Below, piece after piece: positions 1 to 7,706 of a DNA stretch of 13,216 nucleotides. The stretch is from an uncultured Bacteroides sp. (GTDB lineage Bacteria; Bacteroidota; Bacteroidia; Bacteroidales; Bacteroidaceae). How positions within the stretch are numbered: the first letter of the stretch is position 1; each line of letters begins with the position of its first letter. The notes under the pieces are model-generated. The model was not told the origin of the DNA, did no database searches, and saw nothing but the letters and a program-made list of their open reading frames with translations. The DNA lies in NCBI GenBank assembly GCA_900557355.1, contig USSR01000124.1, positions 1 through 13,216 of the forward strand, in the 5' to 3' direction. The position numbers and the translations under genes are program-made.

Positions 1-398
1 TAATGGAGGCTGCCACTATGGGTGAAGGCAATGAGATTTTTGTCTTTGAGATGGGAAAGGCTGTGAAGATTGTTGATCTGGCCACCCGTATGATCGAACT
101 TGCCGGTTATCGTCCAGGAGAAGATATTGAGATAGAGTTTACGGGATTGCGTCCGGGTGAGAAGCTTTATGAAGAAGTCTTGAGTGATAAGGAGAATACG
201 ATTCCTACCGAGAATAAGAAGATAATGATAGCGAAGGTACGTCATTATGAATATACTGATATTCTTGAAACTTATAGGGAGTTTGAGAATTTATCTCGTA
301 CGGTAAAGATCATGGATACAGTGAGGTTAATGAAGAAAATAGTACCTGAATTTAAATCAAAGAACTCACCGAGGTTTGAGCTATTGGATAAGAAATAA
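1..398 (+). CDS. CapD/WbpM/PglF-type nucleotide-sugar 4,6-dehydratase, C-terminal end (5' partial)
   Basis: This is the tail of a gene that begins outside the window. The frame is open from base 1, and the first in-window ATG at position 3 looks internal, inside the stretch that normally reads (V)MEAATMG. The visible 131 residues match the end of membrane-anchored UDP-HexNAc 4,6-dehydratases of the FlaA1/WbpM family. They include the EIFVFEMGKAVKIVDLA segment, the FTGLRPGEKLYEE signature that closes the short-chain dehydrogenase fold, and a basic C-terminal tail. Family members oxidise C4 and dehydrate C5-C6 of UDP-GlcNAc, giving the 4-keto-6-deoxy precursor of sugars such as QuiNAc, FucNAc or bacillosamine. 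The catalytic residues and N-terminal membrane helices lie upstream and cannot be checked. The segment is much more GC-rich than the flippase that follows (31 G+C in bases 61-120 by hand count), as expected of a conserved enzyme shared between capsule loci. The dehydratase assignment is firm, but its exact product is not knowable here. Confidence 0.9.
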   Translation, partial: MEAATMGEGNEIFVFEMGKAVKIVDLATRMIELAGYRPGEDIEIEFTGLRPGEKLYEEVLSDKENTIPTENKKIMIAKVRHYEYTDILETYREFENLSRTVKIMDTVRLMKKIVPEFKSKNSPRFELLDKK

Positions 399-449
399 AA
401 GATTGCAGCAGAAGAAAAAAAGAAATATTTACATACGGAAAATATATAT

Positions 450-471
450 ATTGCTCTGCAACCGCAGCAAT
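450..471 (+). terminator. Possible weak hairpin downstream of the dehydratase
   Basis: ATTG and CTGC (450-453, 456-459) can pair with GCAG and CAAT (464-467, 468-471). This gives an eight-pair stem with a two-base bulge and an AACC loop. A run of five T follows at 481-485, but nine bases separate stem from run, so this is not a standard intrinsic terminator. It could be an attenuating or RNA-stabilising hairpin, or chance. Confidence 0.25.
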
Positions 472-562
472 GGAGATGACTTTTTATTTACTCAGTGTAG
501 GTTTTGAAGGTGAAGTATATTTATTGAGTAGATGATGAACGTGGTAATGCTACCAATGTTTA

Positions 563-599
563 CCCTCCCAATAATGACAGCTTGCAAGACAATGGAGGG
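563..599. repeat. Short inverted repeat, CCCTCC...GGAGGG
   Basis: CCCTCC at 563-568 is complementary to GGAGGG at 594-599, with a 25-base gap that itself contains the palindrome CTTGCAAG (581-588). The arms are short but GC-rich in an AT-rich region, about 75 bases before the wzx start. It may form a leader-RNA structure or be incidental. Confidence 0.3.
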
Positions 600-675
600 G
601 GAGATTCAAGAGTAAAACAGATTTCAATAAGACACGTGATTTTCGTAAAAGTGCGATAATTTGTAATGTTAGAAT

Positions 676-2217
676 ATGTCCAATAATTCATCAAAGAATA
701 AACGAATAGCAAAGAATACGATATTTCTTTATATCCGAATGCTTTTTGCACTCGTTATAACATTATATACTTCAAGAGTTATTTTGAATACTCTTGGCAT
801 TCAAGATTATGGAATATATAATGTTGTTGCGGGATTTGTGTCTTTATTCGCATTTCTCAATGCTACATTATCATCAAGTATGCAACGTTTTTATAATTTT
901 CAAATAGGAAGCGTTGGTGATAATGGTATAGCTAAAGTCTATACTACAGGTTTATGGATACATGTTTTATTGGCTGTCATTATTATACTAATACTGGAGA
1001 CATTTGGGGTGTGGTATGTAAATAATATAATGGTGATGCCTGAAGATAGATTATTTGCTGCAAACATTTTGTATCAAATAGTAGTTGTGTCTGCGGTATT
1101 ATTGATATTACAAATTCCTTATATAGGAGCAATAATGGCTTACGAGCGAATGGACTTCTATGCTATTATTAGTATCATTGATGTAGTATTTAAATTGGCT
1201 ATTGTTCTTGTACTACCTTACATTAATTTAGATAAACTGATAGTTTATGCATTCTTACTTTTAATGGTAAATGTATTCAATATATGTGTTTATTTTTTAT
1301 ACGCAAAACGAAAACTTCCTTCAATAGTATTGACAAAAGAAACAGATAAAGTCCTTTATAAGGATATTCTTTCCTTTTCTGGGTGGAATCTTATTGGGAC
1401 TTTTGCTCTTATGTTAAAAGGACAAGGACTGAACATGCTATTAAATGTCTTTTTTGGACCAATTATTAATGCTGCACGTGGTATCGCTTTTCAAATATAT
1501 GGTGCAATTAGTAGTTTTGGGCAAAATATTGTAATTGCTTATAGACCCCAATTAGTGAGTAGTTATGCTACTGGATATAAAGATAGAGTGGAGCAATTGT
1601 TTTTCTCGGAATCTAAAATATGTTTTAGTCTAATAGCGATTTTGGCCGTACCATTAATGCTTGAGATGGACTATGTACTTAAAATATGGTTGGGGGAAAA
1701 TGTTCCTGAACAGACAAATATCTTTTCTATTCTTGTATTGGTAGATCTATTGATATGTATACTTAATACTCCTTGTACGCAGGTTGTGCATGCAACCGGT
1801 AAATTAAAAATGTATCAGATCGCAAGTTCTATTGTAAATATTGCTCTTTTGCCTTTTTGCTGGTTATTATTAAAATTAGGCTTTGATGCAACATCCTCAT
1901 TTGTAACCACAATTGTTTTTTCTTGTATTAATCAAACTGTATGTGTGATTCAGACACACAAAGTTTTTTCTTTTGATATTAAGACATACATTAGGTCTGT
2001 ACTATTTCCTTGTATTGTACTTATAATACTATTACCTATTCTTCCTTTTCTTATTCATGTATTTATGTCACCTTCAGTTTATAGATTGCTGGCTGTTTGT
2101 GTGGCTTGTATATGTGTTGCTATGCCACTATGCTATTATATTGTGTTGAGTTCTGTTGAAAAAATATATGCAATAAGGATAATCAAGAATATATTGAATC
2201 AATTAAAATTGCATTAA
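676..2217 (+). CDS. wzx: Wzx-type polysaccharide flippase (MATE/MOP superfamily)
   Basis: A 513-residue, very hydrophobic protein with about 12 to 14 predicted membrane spans, the usual size and build of the O-antigen/capsule flippases. The N-terminus is a short polar, basic leader followed by NTIFLYIRMLF and SRVILNTLGIQDYGIYNV, a pattern common in Bacteroidetes flippases. The family moves undecaprenyl-diphosphate-linked repeat units from the cytoplasmic to the periplasmic face of the inner membrane. The start at 676 is the first available ATG, because an in-frame TAG lies just upstream at 670-672. No good ribosome-binding site is visible, which is normal for this phylum. It is among the most AT-rich genes in the window (15 G+C in bases 1201-1260). 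The adjacent polymerase completes the Wzx/Wzy pair. Substrate specificity cannot be read from sequence. Confidence 0.93.
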   Translation: MSNNSSKNKRIAKNTIFLYIRMLFALVITLYTSRVILNTLGIQDYGIYNVVAGFVSLFAFLNATLSSSMQRFYNFQIGSVGDNGIAKVYTTGLWIHVLLAVIIILILETFGVWYVNNIMVMPEDRLFAANILYQIVVVSAVLLILQIPYIGAIMAYERMDFYAIISIIDVVFKLAIVLVLPYINLDKLIVYAFLLLMVNVFNICVYFLYAKRKLPSIVLTKETDKVLYKDILSFSGWNLIGTFALMLKGQGLNMLLNVFFGPIINAARGIAFQIYGAISSFGQNIVIAYRPQLVSSYATGYKDRVEQLFFSESKICFSLIAILAVPLMLEMDYVLKIWLGENVPEQTNIFSILVLVDLLICILNTPCTQVVHATGKLKMYQIASSIVNIALLPFCWLLLKLGFDATSSFVTTIVFSCINQTVCVIQTHKVFSFDIKTYIRSVLFPCIVLIILLPILPFLIHVFMSPSVYRLLAVCVACICVAMPLCYYIVLSSVEKIYAIRIIKNILNQLKLH

Positions 2218-2268
2218 ATGTCAAAAGCTTAGCTATCTGTTTACACTCGCATATATAGACCCGTACAA

Positions 2269-3450
2269 ATGAAGATAAAAATTAATACATGTAATTTATT
2301 GTCAATTATAGTATTATGTGTAGTTGCATTATTTGAGTTCTCTGGTTATCAGCAAGTTCTTTTATATACTGCTGTACCACTTGCTTTTGTTCTAGCATAT
2401 ATGGGATCTACTCATCGCAAGCTAGACAATAAATTTTTAAAAACATATATATATCTTATTGTTTGGATTGCATTTACTTGTATTACAGCTACATATCTTA
2501 ATCTCGCTGTAGATCAGGTAAAAAGACTTATAGGATGCTTGTTTTTCGTACTTTCCATATATTGGAATTCAACAAATCTAAAATGTATTAGATTACTATA
2601 CTTTTCATATATATGCTATTATATAGCAATGATGTATTTTACTATCAATAATCCATTATTTGCTCATTTTGATTATACTTCAGAGCGTCTTAATATGGAA
2701 AAACTGAATTCAAATACTATTGCTTATTTTACATTTTTTTTGACATATGTACTGTATGTCATGCCATCTTTGTTCAATAATGAATGGATAAAACGTCTTT
2801 TTAGGGGGCTGTTTATATTAACAATACCGCTTTCTTTCATCATAGCTATTCTTACAGCTTCGCGACAAGTGTTGATTGTCCAAATCCCTTTAATTGTTTT
2901 TCTGTCATATATCAGATATTTTTGGTATAGTAGCCCAATTAAAAAACTTCTATTATGTGCATCGGTAGTTATTGTGTTTTTACTATTTCTGCCTAATGTA
3001 ATTTCTGTATATGATAATAGTATGCTCGCACAACGATCGTCTATGGATTCTAAAGAAGACATTAGAGCAGAACTCATATGGAAAGCTATCAGTCTTGGAT
3101 TTCAAAATCCTCTATTGGGAGTCGGCCCTGGGAATTATGGTATGGTAGTTTATGGAGAAAAAACTTTTTCTCATAATTCCTATACCGAGGTTTTTGCTAA
3201 TAATGGTTTGCCCGGACTTATTTTCTATGTCATTATGTTAGTTTCTTTTTGTAAGACTCAGTGGAAAAGATATAAATTAACTCATGATATAGGGATTGTA
3301 AGTTTTCTCGTATTTGGATTAATCTATGCTCTTTACAATATGTTCTATGTCTTTTATACGAGTCCATGGTTGATAAGTATTTTCTTTATTGTTGTAATGC
3401 ATTCAGAATTATACTATAAAAATAAAAGATTGGTGTCTCATGAAATTTAA
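2269..3450 (+). CDS. wzy: Wzy-type O-antigen/capsule polymerase (O-antigen ligase family)
   Basis: A 393-residue membrane protein with about ten to eleven hydrophobic segments and a larger loop around residues 245-310. It carries the family's characteristic marks: TASRQ at 196-200, GVGPGNYG at 284-291, and SHNSYTEVFANNGLPG at 301-316, as in the Wzy_C/O-antigen ligase fold. Wzy joins flipped repeat units into a chain in the periplasm. A WaaL-like ligase shares these motifs, but the place directly after wzx and inside a capsule operon favours polymerase. The start is 51 bases after the wzx stop. The 3' end overlaps the next glycosyltransferase by 11 bases, suggesting translational coupling. Sequence similarity among Wzy proteins is low, so the linkage formed cannot be predicted. 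Confidence 0.9.
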   Translation: MKIKINTCNLLSIIVLCVVALFEFSGYQQVLLYTAVPLAFVLAYMGSTHRKLDNKFLKTYIYLIVWIAFTCITATYLNLAVDQVKRLIGCLFFVLSIYWNSTNLKCIRLLYFSYICYYIAMMYFTINNPLFAHFDYTSERLNMEKLNSNTIAYFTFFLTYVLYVMPSLFNNEWIKRLFRGLFILTIPLSFIIAILTASRQVLIVQIPLIVFLSYIRYFWYSSPIKKLLLCASVVIVFLLFLPNVISVYDNSMLAQRSSMDSKEDIRAELIWKAISLGFQNPLLGVGPGNYGMVVYGEKTFSHNSYTEVFANNGLPGLIFYVIMLVSFCKTQWKRYKLTHDIGIVSFLVFGLIYALYNMFYVFYTSPWLISIFFIVVMHSELYYKNKRLVSHEI

Positions 3451-4615
3451 AATGGCTATTATTTTTTCTGGAGATTATCACGAGCCAAGAGGTATTTTTA
3501 ATGCAGTGATGAACCGTATTAAATATCTTGTAGCTCTTGACCTCTATGATATAGACATATATTTAGTGTCTTCACAGTCAAGTTGGTTGGTTAGAAAACT
3601 GCGTCATACAGTAAGACGAAAAAAAGAAAAAATAGTTTGGATTGATGGATTGAAAATAAATATACTATGGAAATCATTCACATTGGTTGATTACATTTTA
3701 CAGATATATCTTAATAAGCGATCTCTTTCTGAACGTATATTCTATAAAAAAATAGGTGGATTGTTAAAAGATTATGATTTGGTTTCTAGTCATTCGACTA
3801 GTGTGGGTAGTATTGCACTGAATGCCCACACTAAATACAATATTCCATATGCAGTCACTTGGCATGGTTCAGATATTCATACCCTGCCTAAAAATAATAA
3901 GGAAATATTTGATGTAACCAAAAAGATTATTGAGAATGCAGCGATGAATTTTTTTGTGAGTCAAAAGCTTCTGCAAGATTCGTCCTATATAACTTTAAAA
4001 GGTCATAAAACGGTGCTATATAATGGGGTTGACAAAAAACTTTTTCGTCAATTTTCCTTAGAAGAGAAGTATAGTGCATTAGAGGAATTTAATATTTCGA
4101 ATCAATGTAAGAATGTTGCATTTGTGGGGAATTTCTTTGATATAAAGAATGTTCTTTGTCTGCCTGAAATATTCCGTAAAATTTGTGATAAATATAATGG
4201 TGCTGTTTCTTTTTATTTTGTTGGAAGCGGAAAGCTTGAGAGTCGGATTAAAGAAAAATGTCAGGAGAATTATCTTGAAGTACATTTCATTCACGATGTT
4301 CTTCCAAAGAATATGCCGACCTTATATAATTGTATGGATTTGATAATTTTACCTAGCAAGAATGAGGGACTTCCTTTGGTGTGTGTAGAGGCACTTGCGT
4401 GTGGAACTCCGATGGTCGGTTCTCGTGTAGGTGGAATATCGGAAGTTATTGGTGTTGAAAATACATTTGAATTAGATGGGAAATTTATTGAGAATATTTC
4501 GACTCGGTGTGTACAGATATTGAACGAGAATGTTATTGTCAATTTGCCTGAACAGTTTGATTGGGGGAAAACAGCAAAGATGGAATCTGAAATTTTTAGG
4601 AACATCTTAAATTGA
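3440..4615 (+). CDS. Glycosyltransferase family 4 (GT-B fold)
   Basis: A 391-residue cytosolic, probably membrane-associated retaining glycosyltransferase. The N-terminal acceptor domain contains WHGSDIHTLP at about 141-150, typical of GT4 enzymes. The C-terminal donor domain has VAFVGNFFDIKNV at about 226-238 and the EX7E motif, E309 and E317 in NEGLPLVCVEALACGTP, followed by VGGISEVI. These residues bind the nucleotide-sugar donor. The length is normal for the family. The ATG lies inside the last codons of the polymerase gene, and the stop overlaps the first codon proposed for the acyltransferase, so this gene is tightly packed in the operon. It adds one sugar to the lipid-linked repeat unit; neither donor nor linkage can be assigned. 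Confidence 0.92.
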   Translation: MKFKMAIIFSGDYHEPRGIFNAVMNRIKYLVALDLYDIDIYLVSSQSSWLVRKLRHTVRRKKEKIVWIDGLKINILWKSFTLVDYILQIYLNKRSLSERIFYKKIGGLLKDYDLVSSHSTSVGSIALNAHTKYNIPYAVTWHGSDIHTLPKNNKEIFDVTKKIIENAAMNFFVSQKLLQDSSYITLKGHKTVLYNGVDKKLFRQFSLEEKYSALEEFNISNQCKNVAFVGNFFDIKNVLCLPEIFRKICDKYNGAVSFYFVGSGKLESRIKEKCQENYLEVHFIHDVLPKNMPTLYNCMDLIILPSKNEGLPLVCVEALACGTPMVGSRVGGISEVIGVENTFELDGKFIENISTRCVQILNENVIVNLPEQFDWGKTAKMESEIFRNILN

Positions 4616-5172
4616 ATAGTATGGTTGTACGATTTATTTGTTTAATTCTTTATTATGGCTTTGCTCGGCATTTACCAGGAAGTCATACACTTTGGGGACG
4701 AATGGTATTCTCCAAAAAGTTACGGTATATGTGCTGTAAATATATATTTAAATATATAGGTGAAAATGTAAATATCGAAAAAGGTGCTTGGTTTGGCAAA
4801 GGACAGGATATTGAAATAGGTGACAATTCGGGTATTGGATATAATGCACATATTTTCAATAATACGAAAATTGGTCGTGATGTTATGATGGGACCGAATT
4901 TATATATGATGGAAAAAACTCATAAATTTGAGAGAACAGATATCTCAATGATGTTTCAGGGAGTTCGTGCGGAAAGAGATCATGTTATCATAGGAAATGA
5001 TTGCTGGATAGGTCAGGATGTGATGATTATAGGCTCAAGGGAAATCAAGGATGGTTCTATCATTGGGGCTAGATGTGTTTTGACAAAATCATTTCCTGAA
5101 TATAGTATTATAGGAGGAAATCCATCAAGATTAATTAGATCTCGCTTGTCATATCCACAAATAACGAAATAG
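4612..5172 (+). CDS. Hexapeptide-repeat acyltransferase (probable sugar O- or N-acetyltransferase)
   Basis: A 186-residue protein of the left-handed beta-helix family. It opens with LYYGFARHLPGS and a basic patch, then shows hexapeptide turns such as IEIGDNSGIGYNAHI, KIGRDVMMG, VIIGNDCWIGQDVMI and SIIGARCVL. It ends with EYSIIGGNPSRLI, the standard close of the serine acetyltransferase/NodL-like group. H104 in the THKF loop is the likely catalytic base. Such enzymes transfer acetyl from acetyl-CoA to a sugar hydroxyl or amine, so it probably decorates the repeat unit. The start is uncertain. TTG at 4612 overlaps the preceding stop as TTGA and has AGGA ten bases upstream, while ATG at 4621 is the more usual codon and would shorten the protein by three residues. 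Either gives a complete domain. Confidence 0.87.
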   Translation: MNSMVVRFICLILYYGFARHLPGSHTLWGRMVFSKKLRYMCCKYIFKYIGENVNIEKGAWFGKGQDIEIGDNSGIGYNAHIFNNTKIGRDVMMGPNLYMMEKTHKFERTDISMMFQGVRAERDHVIIGNDCWIGQDVMIIGSREIKDGSIIGARCVLTKSFPEYSIIGGNPSRLIRSRLSYPQITK

Positions 5173-5198
5173 ATATTAAAATACAACATATAGTAAAA

Positions 5199-6467
5199 AT
5201 GAACGAAATTAAAATTTGTGTGATTGGCCTCGGATATGTAGGTCTTCCACTGGCCCGTCTGTTTTCTACCAAATATCAGACTATCGGCTTCGATATGAAT
5301 CAGAAGCGTGTTGATGCTCTTATGGAAGGTCATGATGCGACTCTTGAAGTGCCAGATGAACTTCTTCAGGATGCCATCAACAACCAAGGCTTCAAATGTA
5401 CTACTAACCTTGAAGATATCAAAGAATGTAATTTCTATGTGGTAGCAGTACCTACGCCTGTAGATACAGATAACCATCCTGATCTTAAGCCGCTATGGGG
5501 GGCAAGCGAAACTGTCGGTAAGGTAATCTGCAAAGGGGATATTGTGGTATATGAGTCGACAGTCTATCCTGGTGTAACTGAAGAGGAATGCCTCCCTGTT
5601 GTTGAGAAGATCAGTGGCTTGAAATTTAATGAGGATTTTTTTGCTGGCTATTCTCCTGAACGCATTAATCCAGGCGATAAAGAACATACGGTAGAGAAGA
5701 TAAAGAAAGTTACTTCCGGTTCAACTCCTGAGATAGCTGACATTGTAGATGGTGTATACAATTCTGTACTTATTAATGGCACTCATAAAGCACCTTCTAT
5801 TAAAGTTGCAGAGGCCTCAAAAATTATTGAAAACAGCCAGCGTGATGTAAACATTGCATTTATGAATGAACTTGCTAAGATTTTCAATGCAATGGGTATT
5901 GACACAGCTGATGTAATAGAAGCGGCATCAAGCAAATGGAACTTTATTAAGCTAAAGCCGGGACTTGTAGGCGGTCACTGTATCTCTGTAGATCCTTATT
6001 ACCTCATACAGAAAGCTCAGGTTTATGGTGTTCTACCTCGTATTATGTCAGCTGCACGCCGTCTAAATGATGGTATGGGGGCATATGTTGCTAATCAGAC
6101 CATCAAATGTATGAATAAAAAGGGTGTGATAGTGAAGGATTCCAAAATTCTTATTCTTGGTATCACTTTTAAAGAAAATTGCCCTGACCTTCGTAACTCA
6201 AAGATAGTAGATATCTATACTACTTTGGAGGAATATACTAACAATATCAATGTATATGATCCTTGGGTAAATCCAGCAGCTGTTAAGCATGAGTATAATA
6301 TTGATGTTACTAACGAATTACCTACAGAGAAGTTTGATGCTGTCATTCTTGGCGTAGCACACAAACAGTTCCTAGAACTGGATATTAAGAGTCTGGTTAA
6401 AGAAGGTGGAGTAATTTATGATGTAAAGGGGTTACTTTCTCGCGATATCATTGATGGACGTCTGTAA
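5199..6467 (+). CDS. UDP-N-acetylhexosamine 6-dehydrogenase (TviB/WbpO type)
   Basis: A 422-residue member of the UDP-glucose/GDP-mannose dehydrogenase family, full length. It has an N-terminal NAD-binding fold with VIGLGYVGLPLA (about 8-19), the ESTVYPG segment (119-125), GYSPERINPGD (150-160), and the active-site loop GLVGGHCISVDPYYL with the nucleophile C261. A C-terminal UDP-binding domain contains GITFKENCPDLRNSK. The enzyme oxidises the C6 hydroxyl of a UDP-HexNAc to a carboxylate in two NAD-dependent steps, giving UDP-GalNAcA or UDP-GlcNAcA. The VipA/TviB-type ERINPGD motif favours an N-acetyl substrate over UDP-glucose. The carboxyl it makes could be the acceptor for the downstream ATP-grasp ligases (inference). 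Base composition is clearly higher in G+C than in its neighbours (28 and 29 per 60 in blocks 5221 and 5461), as if it has a separate history. Confidence 0.92.
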   Translation: MNEIKICVIGLGYVGLPLARLFSTKYQTIGFDMNQKRVDALMEGHDATLEVPDELLQDAINNQGFKCTTNLEDIKECNFYVVAVPTPVDTDNHPDLKPLWGASETVGKVICKGDIVVYESTVYPGVTEEECLPVVEKISGLKFNEDFFAGYSPERINPGDKEHTVEKIKKVTSGSTPEIADIVDGVYNSVLINGTHKAPSIKVAEASKIIENSQRDVNIAFMNELAKIFNAMGIDTADVIEAASSKWNFIKLKPGLVGGHCISVDPYYLIQKAQVYGVLPRIMSAARRLNDGMGAYVANQTIKCMNKKGVIVKDSKILILGITFKENCPDLRNSKIVDIYTTLEEYTNNINVYDPWVNPAAVKHEYNIDVTNELPTEKFDAVILGVAHKQFLELDIKSLVKEGGVIYDVKGLLSRDIIDGRL

Positions 6468-6555
6468 TCAAACAAAGTATAGAAAGCTGCCATACAAGTG
6501 GAACTGTTGTGCTTGTGGTTCGATGATGCTGGCTGCTTCAACTAAAATGTTTTAG
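6454..6555 (+). other. 33-codon open frame bridging the dehydrogenase and the next glycosyltransferase (doubtful)
   Basis: A +1-frame ORF starts with ATG inside the last codons of the dehydrogenase and ends with TAG two bases before the ATG at 6558. The predicted peptide has four cysteines, including an NCCACGS segment. It is too short and unsupported to call a gene. Its exact fit between the two genes could keep ribosomes moving into the glycosyltransferase, or could be chance. Confidence 0.2.
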
Positions 6556-6556
6556 T
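6541..6556. repeat. Inverted repeat ACTAAAA-TG-TTTTAGT before a start codon
   Basis: Seven-base arms are perfectly complementary around a two-base centre, and the repeat ends one base before the ATG at 6558. On DNA it could be a protein site. On RNA it would make a weak, AT-only-cored hairpin right over the ribosome-binding region of the glycosyltransferase gene. With an AT-rich background, chance is a real possibility. Confidence 0.4.
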
Positions 6557-6557
6557 A

Positions 6558-7706
6558 ATGAAAATAGTTCATTTGTGTCTTGGTCAATTTTTTATTGACA
6601 ATTACTCTTATCAAGAAAATATGTTACCTAAATATCATGTTAAGATGGGATATAAAGTAACAATAATTGCGTCATTATTTTCTTTTAATAAGGACGGAAA
6701 AGGATGCTTCTTGGATGGACCTTCTGAGTATGATGATATGAACGGATATCATGTTGTCAGGTTAGCATATAAAAGTCCTATAAAAATAAACAGGACTCTT
6801 CGTCATTATGAAGGAACTGCTGAAGCTTTAGAAAGGGAAAACCCTGACATAATTTTCTCACATAATGTTTCATTCGCAGATATTTCGATTCTCGAAGACT
6901 ATTTGAAGAAGCATCCAAAAGTAAAAGTTTATGCTGATAATCATGCCGATTTTGTAAATAGTGCTAAGAATCTTATATCAAAGCATATTCTCCACCCTGT
7001 CGTATGGAGATATTATGCTAAGAAATTGGAACCATACCTTATCAAGTGTTATGGAGTGACCCCTCTGCGTTGTAGATTTTTAAGTGAGATGTATCATATT
7101 AGCAGGGATATAATCGAGTTTCTTCCTATGGGTGTTGATGATGATGCAATTCCTTTCAATCGTGATGAGGTACGTTCTGCTATAAGAATGGAACTTGGGA
7201 TACCTATGACTGACAAGGTTATTTTAACGGGAGGGAAAATTGATATATTGAAGAATACCCACGTACTAATCGAGGCTCTGAAAAAAATAAATGATGCCCA
7301 TTTACACTTAATTATATGTGGAACATTTACGCCCGAAATGGAATATCTCAGGAAGAGTATAGAAGCGATGCCTAATATCCACTACTTGGGTTGGTGTAAT
7401 GCCGGAAGGGTGATGAACTGCATGGTAGCAGCGGATGTGGCATGTTTCCCGGGAACTCATTCCACTTTATGGGAGCAATCGATAGGCGTTGGACTTCCCG
7501 CAATATTCAAGCGATGGAAAGAAATGGAGCACGTTAATGTTAATGGTAATTGCATTTTTGTGAAGGGGGATGATGTCAATGAATTATCCAATGCTTTATG
7601 TAAAATGCAGATAGAGGCATCTTATAATGAATACTTAGATAAGGCGTCGGTTGCAGCTAAGAGTTTTCTATATTCTGAAATTGCTAAAAAAGCTATTGGT
7701 CAATAA
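6558..7706 (+). CDS. Glycosyltransferase, divergent GT4-like (GT-B fold)
   Basis: A 382-residue protein that begins MKIVHLCLGQFFIDNYSYQE and contains NMLPKYHVKMGYKVTIIAS, the opening of a glycosyltransferase subgroup I associate with Bacteroidetes polysaccharide loci. Further marks are YADNHADF (125-132) in the acceptor domain, FLPMGVDDD (188-196) between domains, and VILTGGKIDILKNTHVLIEAL at the start of the donor domain. The donor-site segment reads FPGTHSTLWEQSIGVGLPAIF (297-317). E306 corresponds to the second glutamate of the classical EX7E motif, while the position eight residues earlier is proline, so the first glutamate is missing. I think this is typical of the subgroup rather than damage, because the rest is intact. 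It probably adds a sugar to the repeat unit; donor and linkage are unknown. The start follows a 90-base gap after the dehydrogenase. Confidence 0.86.
   Translation: MKIVHLCLGQFFIDNYSYQENMLPKYHVKMGYKVTIIASLFSFNKDGKGCFLDGPSEYDDMNGYHVVRLAYKSPIKINRTLRHYEGTAEALERENPDIIFSHNVSFADISILEDYLKKHPKVKVYADNHADFVNSAKNLISKHILHPVVWRYYAKKLEPYLIKCYGVTPLRCRFLSEMYHISRDIIEFLPMGVDDDAIPFNRDEVRSAIRMELGIPMTDKVILTGGKIDILKNTHVLIEALKKINDAHLHLIICGTFTPEMEYLRKSIEAMPNIHYLGWCNAGRVMNCMVAADVACFPGTHSTLWEQSIGVGLPAIFKRWKEMEHVNVNGNCIFVKGDDVNELSNALCKMQIEASYNEYLDKASVAAKSFLYSEIAKKAIGQ

Larger units (their letters stand above)
399..675 (+). other. 277-base intergenic gap between the dehydratase and wzx
   Basis: No convincing gene lies here. 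The stretch holds two possible hairpins (450-471 and 563-599, listed separately). It also holds a 27-codon open frame at 532-615 whose peptide begins MMNVVMLPMF and contains MTAC, superficially like a tiny lipoprotein signal. I found no exact copy of the Bacteroides -7 motif TAnnTTTG; the nearest string, TAGGTTTTG around 499-507, has one base too many. The gap is the longest between genes in the window, so an internal promoter or transcript end is possible but not shown. Confidence 0.5.

Noticed and set aside
532..615. 27-residue open frame with a lipobox-like MTAC
   Set aside because: It is too short, has no ribosome-binding site and no recognisable relatives; kept only as a note on the gap.
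2724..3077. 117-codon reverse-strand open frame inside wzy
   Set aside because: It lies wholly antisense to a gene with clear Wzy motifs, has no family features, and arises easily in AT-rich coding DNA.
5013..5477. 154-codon reverse-strand open frame across the acyltransferase/dehydrogenase junction
   Set aside because: It overlaps two well-supported + strand genes and its peptide shows no recognisable domain.
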